Source of the DNA: Botrytis cinerea B05.10
Lineage: Eukaryota > Ascomycota > Leotiomycetes > Helotiales > Sclerotiniaceae
Assembly: GCF_000143535.2 (NCBI RefSeq)
Contig: NC_037310.1
Span: 434,001-498,000 of the forward strand
DNA: 64,000 bases
Direction of reading: 5' to 3'
The number at the start of each line of letters is the position of its first letter. The stretch's first letter is position 1. The notes under the pieces are model-generated. The model was given only the letters and a program-made list of their open reading frames with translations. It did not search any database and had not been told where the DNA came from. Positions 1-12,200 of the stretch are shown here, in pieces. Made by a program: the position numbers and the translations under genes.

Positions 1-1906
1 TTGGGCATCGTGGCAATAAATTACATAATATACATAAGAGACACAAGAGACATCTAGGAGAAGTATATTTATAATACTTGAATAACGCAATCGATGACGA
101 AATTTCTTCTGGAATCTTATCGGGGATGGGATGGGTATTATCGTCTGATACTGATATATCTCCGGCCGCCAAGTACTTTCTCGAAATGTGTCAATGGTAC
201 TGGTTTTGAATCTTAAGTCTTGAATATGAATTCGAACTGCACATTGATATTGGATATAAGACCTTTTCTATATGGCAGATTTTACTTTTTTCGTGGGAGT
301 CTGGGGGTGTGTTTAAATGCGCTGAGTCTTTACTTTTCTGTCAAATATGCGGTAGGTTCTTGCAGGTATTCTTGGGGGACTTCAAGTGGATCACTTAATC
401 ATTCTGGATGAGCAGATATTGTTGAGGTCGATGTGGAAATTAAAATGAGGAACTGATGGACTTGGTTGATGGTCTGGTGGGTTCCTCGGTTGTTTGAGGG
501 GTATTGGATAGGTAAAGATTTATGGGAGATCTTGCAGCTGTTCTTTTTGATATATAGTTAATCTTGAATTTCGCGCATCTTTTAGATACCATAGCTACAA
601 TCAGTACAATGATGTAACAACGCATAGCGGAAAACATGGGCCAGAAACCACGGCTTGGTTTCTGAAGAAAGAGCGCTGATACTTTGGCATGTGAAGCACA
701 TCCAAATAAGTAGCGAGAAGTCTTTGAGAAGAGAATAGAGATTCTGAAAACCGATTGTGATGCCCAAAGTACAGATCAGTAGATGAAAGAACTCTGAATG
801 GGCATGACGAGCCTGGGTGTGGTTTGAGAATTAAGAGTCATCGTATTGTGGAGAGGCATATATAGATATAGATTAGTTGGAGTTTGAACACATAATGATC
901 TGGAAAAAGTTGCAACAGAAGTGTGCAGAATCTCAGTGTTGTTTTCCTTGACAATCTCGAATTACTGAAAGCGACAGTCAGAGTGAATATCACGAAATTC
1001 GAATACTGAACTGTTGTATTGAAACTTGTGCTAGTGGTTATGATGAGATTGTGGTGTAAACATAATTATCGCTGTCAATATTAAATACATCCTCCACTAT
1101 CATTCCAAATATAACCCGCAAGGAATTTCGGATGATAGGGTAACATCCACCTATCAAACCTGTTGTTTCCTTTCACAGTATTTGGCACCAACTTGGTAGA
1201 TGTTACATTTAGCTACTGTCAATCTTTAACTTTATACTAACAACTCATTGTGAAACTAAAAAGATAACATACTCACAAGTATTCCTCTTCCACTAAATAG
1301 AGAAAATTACCACGAAGAATCTTCATGTGTGCCGTGTAGCAGGAAAACCAGTACCGCCATGATCTACTACTTAGCATACTCCCCTCCACGCACACCTTGA
1401 CCAAACTACAGATGTTCCAAACTCTAAAGCCTTCACTATCTCAACAATGAAACTCCCAGGCGACGGTGAAACAAAACAAAACAAAAACAACACATCATCA
1501 TCACCACCAGAATCTCTTCACTATCGATTCTCATACTAGGGCTCTGAAACGGTGTACTATGAACGGGATTCAGATCTTGACGTTGAGCGGCGCAGTGCAG
1601 TATTTTCCAGCCAATTTCCCAAGACAGAAAAGAAAATGCAAACTAGAAAGTAAGATGTAAGTTACTGAATCCAAGACGCAGCGACTCCCATTCCAGTAAT
1701 CCATCCACTTCGATATACAATCCATACGAATCATAGAATAAAAAGTAGAATTAGCTCTGTTATAATAGTACACAAAAATATAATACGTTACACCCTTCCC
1801 ACGAAATCATCCATCGCTATGCAACTTTCCCTCTTTTCTATCTTACCCGTGTTTTTCCCTTCAATCCTCGCCCCATTCAACCTTCCAAACAACTCTTTAT
1901 CACCCG
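1..1906. other. Intergenic, no supported gene
   Basis: This is left-edge DNA downstream of the alternative NADH dehydrogenase gene. I find no domain-bearing reading frame on either strand. The only ATG-initiated candidate is a 65-codon minus-strand frame at 440-637 with a short hydrophobic N-terminus; it has no splice partner or recognisable family, so I do not call it. Part of the segment next to 1907 is presumably the 3' UTR of the NADH dehydrogenase transcript. Confidence 0.6.
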
Positions 1907-4541
1907 CTAAAACCTCGAGATATCACGTCCGAACAGCCAATTGATTGCCCTATTGTCGTTAGTTCCATTTCCGACGAAATATAACGAGAGCAATGAAAGA
2001 GAGTAGGAAAACTTACCAATACATAGGGATTAGTATTTTATTCCTCCAGCTGATTGTTTGGGTTAGATATGCACCTCTCCAGATTACCCATGCTGTTCTC
2101 CTATATTCGGATGTATTGTTAGCAATGAAATTTGATAGAGTTCTTTCCGATTTCGCAGATATCCAATTACCAATCCTTTTCCTCCGTTTATCGAATCGAC
2201 GAGCATCAAGTCTCAAAAGTAAAAATTGGAATTTCACTCACCCCTTAATCTCTCCCTTTCCATCCGTCTGCATGATTGCCTTCATACCTCCGACATAAGT
2301 CATGACCCCCATATTCCTAAAGGTAAATCCTTTATCCTCAGCAGCTCCAATGTTTCCCGCCTTCTCCATCTTATTAAGTCTTTTGCCCAACCATCTCGCT
2401 TCCTGGTTTGCTACTTGCGCGGTGGCTGGCAACCCCATATCTCCCAAGACCGCTACATCTCCCAATGCGAAAACATCATTCATCGTTGCTTCTTGTTGAG
2501 ATTGCTTCGCTCCGTCCGGAGATGAACGAGTAGCCAATTTAACCCTAAAAAAATTATCCACCATTAATCCACCCGTTTTAGGACTTCTTTTCAATTCCCA
2601 TTTTCTGCTTTCCGGTTTCTCTGCAATGTTTTCGCTATCGCTTCCAGCCAAAATAGCAGATTGAGTGGGGAAAGTATGAACCGAACTTAACGCCTTCTCG
2701 ATGAAAGGATTCATCATCAGTCCCGTACTCCAAACACACATTCCCACACCTACATCACCCTCTTCCTTTAACTTTAATGTGAATCCCTTTTCTCCGTCTT
2801 CTCCATTTTCTCCTTCCTTGGGTAATCCTCTTTGCAACCCCAGGATGTGATGTTCAGTCTTGATCTCAATCCCATCTCTCTTGAAATGCTCCAATGCATA
2901 GTTTGCCAGATTTTTATCGAACATGGGGAGGATTTTTGGCGCCACATCATAGATTGTGATCTTTATGAACGGGGTTAACGAAGGGTAGAGAGTCGAGAGA
3001 TCTTCATGACAAAGATCGAAGAGTTCGGCTGCGAATTCAACGCCAGTTGCTAGATGGGAAGTGTTAGATGGAAACCAGGAAGATAAATAGAGAGAACTTA
3101 CGACCACCGCCTACAATGGCGAAATTCAAAAGTTGTTTTCTAAGAGAATCGGGAGTAGTTGGTAATGCGGCCGTTTCGAAACCTATGATTTTTAGAATCA
3201 GTAATTGTTATTCTCGGCCTTCTCATTTCTCTGCTCTTGTCAATTCCTCATGGTTGATTGACGCTCCACTGGGCCACTGCCGTGAGGGTCTTTTGGCTTC
3301 GCTCTAGGAGAGGGTAGGAGCTCGATTTGCGGGGATGTTGAGAGAGGAAAGTGGCTTCATGAGAGCGACTTTCTCTTCTCCATCCACCCCCCCCCAAAAG
3401 AAATGAACTCACATTCTAAGATCCTCTTCCTAATCTTTCTCGCATCCCCTACATCCTTTAAAAACAATGCATTTTCTCTCACACCCTCGATGCCAAATGT
3501 TTGACTATAACATCCAACACTGACCACCAATTTATCATAGCCCACCTCAAATACTTTTCCTTTGCCTTTCTTTTCTACTGTTGTGGAAGCGGTTTTAGGT
3601 CTCTCAATTGCGTTTTCTTCTACTTTGATAGTTTTCTTATCGAAGTTTACGTCGTCTGCCCACTGTGGTGTTGAGGTTGGTTAGTAATCCATGGCGACTT
3701 TCAACTTTTGTGAACAATGATGGAAAGCCGAATTCCTGTTCTCTGGCGGACGAATAGTGAGGGCATTTGAATTCTCGTTACTCCATTACAAAAGAAAGGG
3801 AATAGAACGACTTACCCCCTGCCAAAACTCGACCCCATTCCCTCTCGCTCCCCACCCACCCCATCCACCACCTACTAAGCCCCATCCTCTCCATCTTCCT
3901 CTACCTCTCACACTCCTATATGTCGCGTGTTAGCAAACACCCCTCATGAAGTCCTACCCTCTCAGGAATAAGAAACTCCAAAGCCTCCTTGGCTCTCAGC
4001 CCCAACTAGTAAAACCCCAAGATCTCTCATCAGTTCCTGTCCAGAAGCATCCACCCCCCTCCGAAACCACAAGAGAAATGCAAATACTCACTCAAGCGCG
4101 CTTCTGAATTCCAAAGTTCCCACAGCTGTGCTAGCCAATAACGGTGTGAACACAAAATATGACCGTGGAGAGATAACCACTGTCTGGTATTTCTTGGGGT
4201 CCAGTTGACGAGATAGTGTGAAGCCTGACCAGCCCGAGCCAAGAATCAGGACTCTTTCACGGTCTGTGTATGTGAGTAGGTGAATGGGTGTGCATTGAGT
4301 ATTGAGTATCAGGTTTTGAGAAAATGAAAGAGACGAGGTATGTATATGGATGGATAGGAAGTAAATAGAGGGAATACGAACCGCCTTTCGAAGCGTCGAG
4401 CTCACGTGTTGATATGCATCTTGCGCCAGCACTCAAGCCCGCTGCCTTTCCACGTCTCGAAGATGATATAATTTCAGGAAATTTCCCAGCATACAAAGCC
4501 GAGCCCCTGGTTTTCGAGGTCGCTAAACTATAACTCATCAT
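1907..4541 (-). CDS. Alternative (type II) NADH:ubiquinone oxidoreductase, mitochondrial
   Basis: Rotenone-insensitive, non-proton-pumping NADH dehydrogenase that passes electrons from NADH to ubiquinone at the inner mitochondrial membrane. I resolve eight exons: 4541-4382, 4263-4092, 3915-3816, 3662-3413, 3182-3102, 3049-2242, 2100-2017 and 1949-1907. Together they make 1698 nt, or 565 residues. The first ~50 residues are Ser/Arg/Lys-rich and poor in acids, like a presequence. The FAD-binding motif GSGWSG lies at about residues 62-67. The NAD-binding GGGPTG at about 252-257 is split by an intron. The C-terminus [11 protein letters not shown] is the membrane-anchoring signature of this family. 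No EF-hand insert is seen, so a calcium-regulated external enzyme is less likely; internal versus external orientation cannot be told. Oddities: exon 3 (3816-3915) encodes a Gly/Trp/Arg-rich stretch, and intron 1 appears to use the weak donor GTTCGT. Confidence 0.93.
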
Positions 4542-5455
4542 GTATCATATGATGTCCCCTCCCTTTGATGTGCAATCGATCAGTTCAAAAGTTCAAGCAT
4601 AAAAATATCGAAGATCAAATAGCAGAGAAACTTTTCACTGAATAATCACGATGCAGAGAATAGGAGTTAGGAGGAACACGATATGGATTCGTTACCGATT
4701 TTCCCCGAATTTGAATATTCAATATTGATTCGATATCGTGGTGATCCGGTATGTGTGGATATGCTTGGCAAGGATGACCTCACCTCCACTGAATTTGCGG
4801 ACAAAATCGAAACTCCGTGAGAACCGAAGAATGTTTCAACAGATGCTGAAAGGAGAAACACAGGAGCGGTGCAAATAGATGTTTGACTCCGAAGTTGTTG
4901 GAATGGCAGTGTAGTTATGGTCCTCAACCCAACCAAGCATCCAAGCTATATCGCTTTAGATTTGTCGAGGCTATTTTACCCCTGTCGTCTCAAGGCTTAC
5001 CCTTACTCTGTATACACGCAGAAGCGAGGTTCGATCTACTCACAGTGTAAATTCCGGATGCTTTTACCAAGAACACGTCGAATTTGCAATTTCCATGTTG
5101 GCGATAGATTTGACCAAAGTGACACACACTATCGATAACCTGACAGGAGAGCGTCAAAATTCAAAGGGATTGAATTGTGGAAACAAGTCGACTATCAAAC
5201 GATCAGGAATATGCAGATGATTGCATGGCAATGAACTTTCTATCCACCGGGCGGGTTAGACGTGATTATGACAAAGTTAATGAATCTTTGCTACACAGGT
5301 CATAAATAGCTTACCCCCAGTCAGTAAGATTTCAGCAAGGCTGAAGCCGAATTACAAGCTTCGAGCCTTGCAGGAGAAGGCTTCCCAAATAAATACAAAC
5401 ACATCAGGCACAACCACGACAAACGCATTCAAACCATCACACACATTCTTATTCA
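4542..5455. promoter_or_regulatory. Divergent intergenic region between two genes
   Basis: About 0.9 kb separates the start codons of two divergently transcribed genes, the NADH dehydrogenase on the minus strand and the unknown protein at 5456 on the plus strand. It must hold both promoters and 5' UTRs. I see no TATA box or factor site that I can assign with confidence, and no further coding frame. Confidence 0.5.
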
Positions 5456-6298
5456 ATGGCGCCACTACGTAGGTATTTGCGTATCAGCAAATATTCTGTT
5501 CTCGAATGTCGCATCTATGTCGACAATCCAGCTTTGGCAGAAAGTTGGCTACTCAATCCAAGAAACCCAGTCTTGCCCCGAGTCATCGAGAAGGTGCGTC
5601 CACTGGTTCTGCCAAAATTGCGCGAGGAGCAGGAAAGGAGCAAGTCGAAAGGGAAGAAGAAAGGCGTGAAGGATGTCGTTAGTGATGGTGAGTGGAATTC
5701 TTGGGTAAATCTACAGCAACGCAAGATTCGTTAACAATTATTGGCAGAGGACTTCGAAGTATCGATATTTCTGACGGAAACCAGTACACGGCATTCTATC
5801 ATTTTCAAACACAAACATTTTCGAGATAGAAACAAGAAAGCTCTACAGTCGAATTCCGACAAACTGACTGGCAATACGAACGATGCGCCAATTGAAGTGG
5901 CTGATGGCCCAGCGATTGTGAGAGAGGCAAGCGAAGAGTCGTTTTCTCTACAAGACATACCTGAAGTAGGAAATGATTCGGATTTGTTTGTTAGTGAAGA
6001 TGAAGGGCCTCGCGGATCAAAACGTTCAAGAATTGGGCGGGATTCTACAGACTCTGATTTTGGTCCTCTAGCGAAACGTCGGAAAGATGGAGAAATATCA
6101 GAGGATGATGATGACGACAAAAAGAAGATGGCAATGGATACTTCTTACGATGGATTTTCAGTGAATGGTCGCGTGCTATGTTTGGTCGTCAAACGGAAAG
6201 ACAAAAAGGGCAAAGCTCCAGCCGCCAGTGGAGGTCAAGCAATGATGGAGGACTGGATCACGTCTACGCAGATGCCACCACAGCTAGAGGATGTATGA
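5456..6298 (+). CDS. Conserved-looking nuclear protein of unknown function
   Basis: Two exons, 5456-5687 and 5748-6298, separated by a 60-bp GTGAGT...CAG intron, give 260 residues. I do not recognise the family. The N-terminus (about 1-85) looks folded, with motifs such as ISKYSVLECRIYVDNPALA and RPLVLPKLREE, followed by a Lys-rich stretch. After the splice site the fold seems to continue (DEDFEVSIFLTETSTRHSI). The middle is low-complexity and acidic, with a basic cluster (LAKRRKDGE) and a DDDDDKKK tract typical of nuclear proteins. The last ~55 residues look ordered again (DGFSVNGRVLCLVVKRK). The near-terminal QAMMEDWI loosely resembles a PCNA-interaction box, but I give this little weight. 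The spliced frame joins cleanly across the intron (VVSD then EDFEV), which supports a real gene. It is divergent from the NADH dehydrogenase. Confidence 0.85.
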
Positions 6299-8895
6299 GA
6301 TCCAGACTTCCCAATTATATCTCCTCGCATAGAACATCCAATGAAAGGCAGCTTCGGAGAACTCCACGACTGTAGATAGACACAGCCGCATCTCCAGACA
6401 AACCAGTGGTCTTGGCGATGTTTACACAGTAATCAGAGGATAGATGGAGAACGGACTTCCAATTAAACTTTTCATTTCAGGGATAACATAGTCTTTTGAT
6501 ATTTAAACTTTTCAAGAGGATAAAAAGTTAAAATGTCCGCCTGTCAAACTCGGCGAATTTCGAGACAAATGTGGCCCGAAAAAGTCGAGAGCTCGCGGCA
6601 ATCAAAGGAGTTTGGTCTCGTGCATGCACCTTTGTGCTTCTGCCCAAAGCTCTGATTTGCTGCCGATCAGTTAGCTGTTATATGGTGCTATATGGTGCTA
6701 TTAGGCGACGATTTTTTCGTTGCGGCATTTGTAAGGTTTAGGTTAACCCCATTTAGCAGTGAGAGTTTGTGAGTGTGTCCTAGTTGTAGATCTAGACTTT
6801 CATCCTCTATCACTGGTCTTCAAACCCGGGGTAAACGTCCTGATGGCCGCAGCTTATCATTATACTCTTCTAAGCCCGAACTCATTCTCTGGCCAGCCCT
6901 GGACCATCAGCTCTCATACGTGATGGGCTGGAAGAAACTCAGGTGCGAAGAAGTTGAAGCATGGGAGATGATCAGCGCCGAGTAATCCGACTCGATGTTG
7001 ATGCCACAGTTTGCCCTGTATTTTTAATTTCTATTATTGACATATCAACCAAGAGCTACCCCTAGTTGTATTTTGCGATTAAGTGCGTGTGGCAATTTAC
7101 AAGGTAAAAAGCAGCTATCAAATAAGACCAGAGCCGACAGCTACAATGATCTTACCTACGCGGTAGAACCCACGATGACGATGCTGCAAGTCTACTCACT
7201 TCAAACTTTCTTTCATAAAATTGAGGACGAATCATCAAACAGAGTTGTCACACGTTCCTGTCCCTGGGTCTACTCAACATGGCCCAAGCCCTGGTGGACT
7301 TTCCTTCTCCGGGTCCCCCGTTCCCTCTCCCGTCTTCCCCACAAACGATATGCTACTGAAGTCTGCGCGGACCAAACGAAATTACACAATGTACAGTGTT
7401 TTCATCCGTTGTATGCGTACCTTTTGAAAGTATAGTCGAGTTAGATCAGAATTGGACTTGTGATTGGTGCGGAAGTGACGCCACTCATGCGAACGGACGG
7501 TTTGTTTCGTACACAGAACTTTTTGTCTATGGGAAAAAGTATAAATCCCATTTCTTGGATATTTACTCCATTGAAAGAAACATCATGGCGTCTTGATTGT
7601 AGTGTAATTGAAATCGAAGAATGCCACTGGCAATCGTCGGTTTTGGCCGAATACTGCTTCAAAATGGTCGCCTAAAGTGACTTTTGCTTTCAATCGACGA
7701 TAGCCTTTGCTTACCTCCCCAAGTCTATTTAAACGTGAAGCAGATGATAGCCGACAATGGTGAAACGCACCAAGGGTTTTTGGAGGAACGTTGGGAAAAC
7801 ATGAATGGGTGGACTACTCCCAGTGGACTGACACCAGAGAAGAATGGTGTTAGATGCTGAAAGACTTTTGCATCGATCGACAGTGTCATCATAAGCCTTC
7901 GGTTACATTCTCTTCATTCAGTGGGAATTATCCCGCTGGCTGTTTTTTCCAAGGCTGCAGAGGGGATTTCCCGCTTTTTTGTTCCAATCACGTTGTGTGC
8001 CGATGAAGAATTGTCCACAAGTATTGTTTCTAGGCCAATATGCTCGGACGTTGGCAATTTTGAAGATGCAAATCGGGCGATGACTATTGAGTTTGCGATC
8101 ACCACTGCTCTAGATCCTGGGCTCATACACTTATTCTGAATAAAATATAGCTTACACATGCTCCCAATATATTGCCCAGACTCTTAACCGTGTTACAGAC
8201 AGCGGGGTACGAGTGGAGATTGGCGTTTTGGCTGGATTGTGTGGACATAAAAAACGTTTTCACTGTATTATGATGCTGCAAATTGATAGAGGTGTTTGGG
8301 CTGCACATCATCGGCGCTGTGATGGTAGATCGAGAAGTCAGAGAGGGTTTTATCGTATTCTTCGTTTGGCATGAAGCTGGATGGATATGGATACGAATTA
8401 TTTTTACTTTCCATGGCCGTGCGCATCTAGTCATCGCATTCGCGTCGCCGGAGAGCCCGAAACTTCTATGCGATGAGACGGAAGATATCTTTACATGCCG
8501 TCTACGTCATAGTCGTCGTTGCCGATGAATACTGGGCAGTGGGCAGTGCTTTTTTTTTTTAGCTCCATTTTCAAAGAAACAAGAATAACGATCACTAGCT
8601 TTGCTTCTCGTCTTGCTAAATTGAGTAGTACACTGTTTGCGATGAGATTTATTCGAGTCTGAAAATGTTGAAGCTAGTTTCTTTGAATGCAGGTACATCA
8701 AGCTAGTTACCATATCATTGGGAACTTGATTCCACACCGCCCGACTAAGACTCTTGACCGCCTACGGCCTTCGTAGTCCACTAACATACTCTCAGTATCA
8801 TCAGCTCAGCATCATCTCTGCCTCGTCTGTCCATGAGCATTAAACTAAAGCCCATACTTCCTACAGGTACACTAGCCTTAAATTTACAGTCAAGC
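6299..8895. other. Gene-poor intergenic DNA
   Basis: No supported gene in 2.6 kb. Frames of up to 132 codons occur (for example 7037-7435) but overlap each other in several phases, have no recognisable domain and lack splice partners. A perfect 10-bp tandem duplication lies at 6681-6700 and a T10 homopolymer near 8550. The right end is presumably 3' UTR of the small secreted-protein gene. Confidence 0.5.
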
Positions 8896-9277
8896 TCAGT
8901 CGGTACCAATCCTCTCGAAAGTCAAAGTGCCACACCCAACATTGGTCTTGATCGTTACTATGCATCCATCGGCCAGATCGGCTGAGAAGGAACAGGTAAG
9001 ATGTTTTCCACTGAGGGTCTGGGGCGCACCATTGTGGTCGAGGGGCTCGGAATGTTGTGCTTTAAAGGTGCCGACGGTTGTGGAGTATACGTTGAAGTAG
9101 CACGCTTCTGTTACTATGACGAGAAGGGGAGATATTAGAGTTTGGGTGTGCGGTGAAGATGGAGGTTAAGATGGAGATGGGGATGTATTGGGATAGACCG
9201 GAACGAGATATTGAGGTTGGGGACTTACGGTGAGTGAAGATGAGAGTGCTGGCGGGGAGGAAGATTGAGAGACGCAT
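8896..9277 (-). CDS. Putative small secreted cysteine-containing protein
   Basis: Two exons, 9277-9229 and 9107-8896, are joined over a 121-bp intron (GTAAGT...AACAG) and give 86 residues. The start ATGCGTCTC is followed by a short hydrophobic core (LSIFLPASTLIF), a plausible signal peptide ending near residue 18. The mature part of about 68 residues has four cysteines at 19, 55, 65 and 75, an even number that could form two disulfides, and ends GCGTLTFERIGTD. The second exon is open from the acceptor to the stop in the spliced frame. I recognise no family. Size, secretion signal and cysteine content fit a candidate secreted effector or cell-surface protein. It sits alone in a gene-poor stretch, several kilobases from the nearest supported gene. 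Signal-peptide cleavage and function are inference. Confidence 0.68.
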
Positions 9278-12200
9278 GTTGAAGGATTTTTCGTTCTTGG
9301 GTTGATGAATAGTGTGATGCGATAGCTTGAATTTTAGATATTTGAATTCTGTTCTACTAGATTGCTACAACAATTATATCTTTATACACACTTCAAAACT
9401 CTCACGCCCCATTGCCACCTGCATCTTCAGTCTATTCTACCGTGCCAACTTGGCTACATTCCCAACCCAGTTCCTACACCCTCAATATCTCGACATACGC
9501 CATATATGTACCAAAATACCACGTCTTATGCATATATACATGCGATGTATATCATACTCGCCCACCCCCAATAACATCTTCAGCGTTCCCGTTACCCCGG
9601 AATTTTCGGACCATAATTTTTTGTTCCTTGATTCCCAAGCCCGGCCATCGGTATCAACATCCCTTAGACCGGAAGCAAGAATTGTTATTCGTGAAACGGG
9701 GCTTGGAGTGTTGCTGATGTGCAGGGCGCAAGCTAGGTGCGTCGGGCCAAGGACTTCGGCTCGGGTGCGGGGGACGGATGAGGAGATTGATGTGCAGAGG
9801 ATGACACGAGATGAGTGGATAATAGATGAACGATTGATAAGGGAGCGAAAGTTTGATAAGGAAAGGAAAAATGTAATTGAGATACCTAGTTACCTGGTTA
9901 TTAGGTATGGATGGAAATACCTAGTATTTATCATGCTTGTGACTTCGTACTCGTAAGGTAGTGAGGCTTATCACATGCTCTCGTATGTTATCGCATGCCA
10001 TCCCCGTCGTCCTTTTAACACGAGTGAATATTCTCAATACGCAACTCAGCCTCGCGTATTCCCATTTGGGTTCGACCACTAAGTCTATTCTGATCTCGTC
10101 ACCACAGCTCAGCACCTCAAACCTCTAATCCTAATTTTCCAAACACGAAGGATTCTCCGGGGCAACGGAATGAAAGTAGAAAAAGAGTAATACGGAGAAT
10201 AAGATGGCGGGCGCCACGTCGGGCGCTTATCGAACATTGTTACACGGGCGGGTAAGCTGGGTTCCCGAGATGAATATTCTCGGTTCCTTCCTGGCGCTTA
10301 CGAGGAGGAGGGATGAGCAGAAGGAGAGCTTTTAGATTTGAAGGGAAGTGTTTCGGTTTGAGAAATTGAGGGATTATTGATTGGTTATTGATGTGTGTTT
10401 GAATTGAAATACACATGCATGTTTTTTTGAATGGCACTAGTCGAACAGGAAGGATTTCTCAAGGATCTATCAAGCAGCTTACTAAGTGTACTTGTGTTTT
10501 AGCAGAGATTAACTTCGTGGATATGAAAGTATATTTCTGGAAAGGACAATCTGCTCCGACGACAAAGTCCGAATCTCGAAACCTTATTGTACTTCGTATT
10601 ATTCTTTCAAGATTTCGGTGGAATCGGGTGGGTAATGGGTAATGGATAGATGATTAGAAATACAACAATTGGAATGAAACTTGAAAGTACCCCTCAACGC
10701 ATCTCAAGCAACGGAATACCACCTCCTCTTCCAATCTCAAACTTGGATAATAATGATGATGATTTTTTTTCGTTTGCCTTTACGTACTTCTTTCCTTGGA
10801 CTTCCAAAGTTCCATCTCATTCGTTCAATTCTTCTAATTCTCCGAATTCAAAAGGAATTCTCTTCGGATCTCGATGCCTTTCTCGGAATCTCCAAGTTTA
10901 CATCATCACCATCAAGAAGATTGACGTACGTGAGTAATTCAAATCATCCGTGGGTATCCGACATCCGTCAGTCTGGCTGTAAAGCCATCAATAACAATGG
11001 CGGCGGATGGTATAGATTTCTCATCCGCAATCCAAGAATTAGTGCTTAACCTTAAGTTGCTTCAGAACTACTGAAAATAGATATTTAACAATAGAGTTCA
11101 GTACCAAGCTGTAAGAACATGCGAAGGTTGAACGAACGGTGAACTGGCACGGTACTTGTTTGAGTAGCTTCTCATTCCAAGGCTTGGGATATACTCCGTC
11201 TCGAAAACTCCTTTCCCAGTCTCCGTCTTCTTAATTAGAAGATTGAACTCACCGCCTTCAAACCGGTATGATCCATCCCCCTTTTCTAACTTCAGACTCA
11301 AGGAACATCCTTTCCCCAGGAAACCACAGCAAGTTTCTAGAAAATTGGCTGGGAGCTTTTGGAAATTAAGCGAATGGATGTTTTGGTTTTGGAATCAAGC
11401 AATATCCTAGTACTCCACGTGGAAGAAGTTGACAGATTGTTCTTTCATTCCTTCTAGTCGCTGATCTTTTCTCGTGGAATGATGAGTCGTACCATATAAC
11501 CGGAATGTACCTTGCGTACCTGAAAACATTAATTTCCCACAGTCTGGGAAGTTTGGGAAGAGTGACGGTGCGGTGTGAGAGTCGGCGAGGAGGAGGAGCG
11601 GTGAGCTTTGGCGGAGGAGAATTAGGAGGTGGATTCGTGGTGACTTGTTTGCTTGGAAGGATCAATATTTTGTTTCTTTTTTGTTCCTTTTTTGTTCCTT
11701 TGGAATTCTGGAAGACCCCATAGATGGATTCAAAGATATGTGGCTTCAGCGGACCATATCTGTGGTCTGCACAGGACCCAAAATGTCTATCAATATTTTT
11801 TGGGGTATTGACAATTGCCTATACTACAGGCATACGTTGCAACGCGCATCACTAATTCGTAAGCCCGGATTCCCAAATCTTCAGTGGCAAATTAGGTAGT
11901 TTCAACAGCATCTCCAAAAGTTCAAAACTCCTAAACTTCAAACCCCGAAAACGAGAAGGGTAAAAAAAGAACACACGAGTACTTTCCACATGCATACGAT
12001 GATCTGTAAAATATCCGGAAATGCACATATGTTCAAGCTCAAACTTCGTGCGAACCCCAGATCCTAGATCAAGCCATCCGAGTTTCCCATGTGTAAATAC
12101 CGACATATTCGGCGTTTGCCTCAGCCCTGAGCCTTGAGATACTCGCATTAATATAATCAATTCAGCCAGCGGAGACGAGTTGAAGCCCTGAATCCTGATG

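Noticed and set aside
6681..6700. Perfect 10-bp direct duplication as a possible transposon target-site scar
   Set aside because: The copies are adjacent, with nothing between or around them resembling a mobile element.
9327..9956. 209-codon open frame on the plus strand
   Set aside because: It begins at TTG, has no domain and biased composition, and has no splice partner; the first ATG lies well inside it.
10060..10090. tRNA B-box-like GGGTTCGACCAC
   Set aside because: The B box lacks its final C, and no matching A box or cloverleaf stems were found at a suitable distance.
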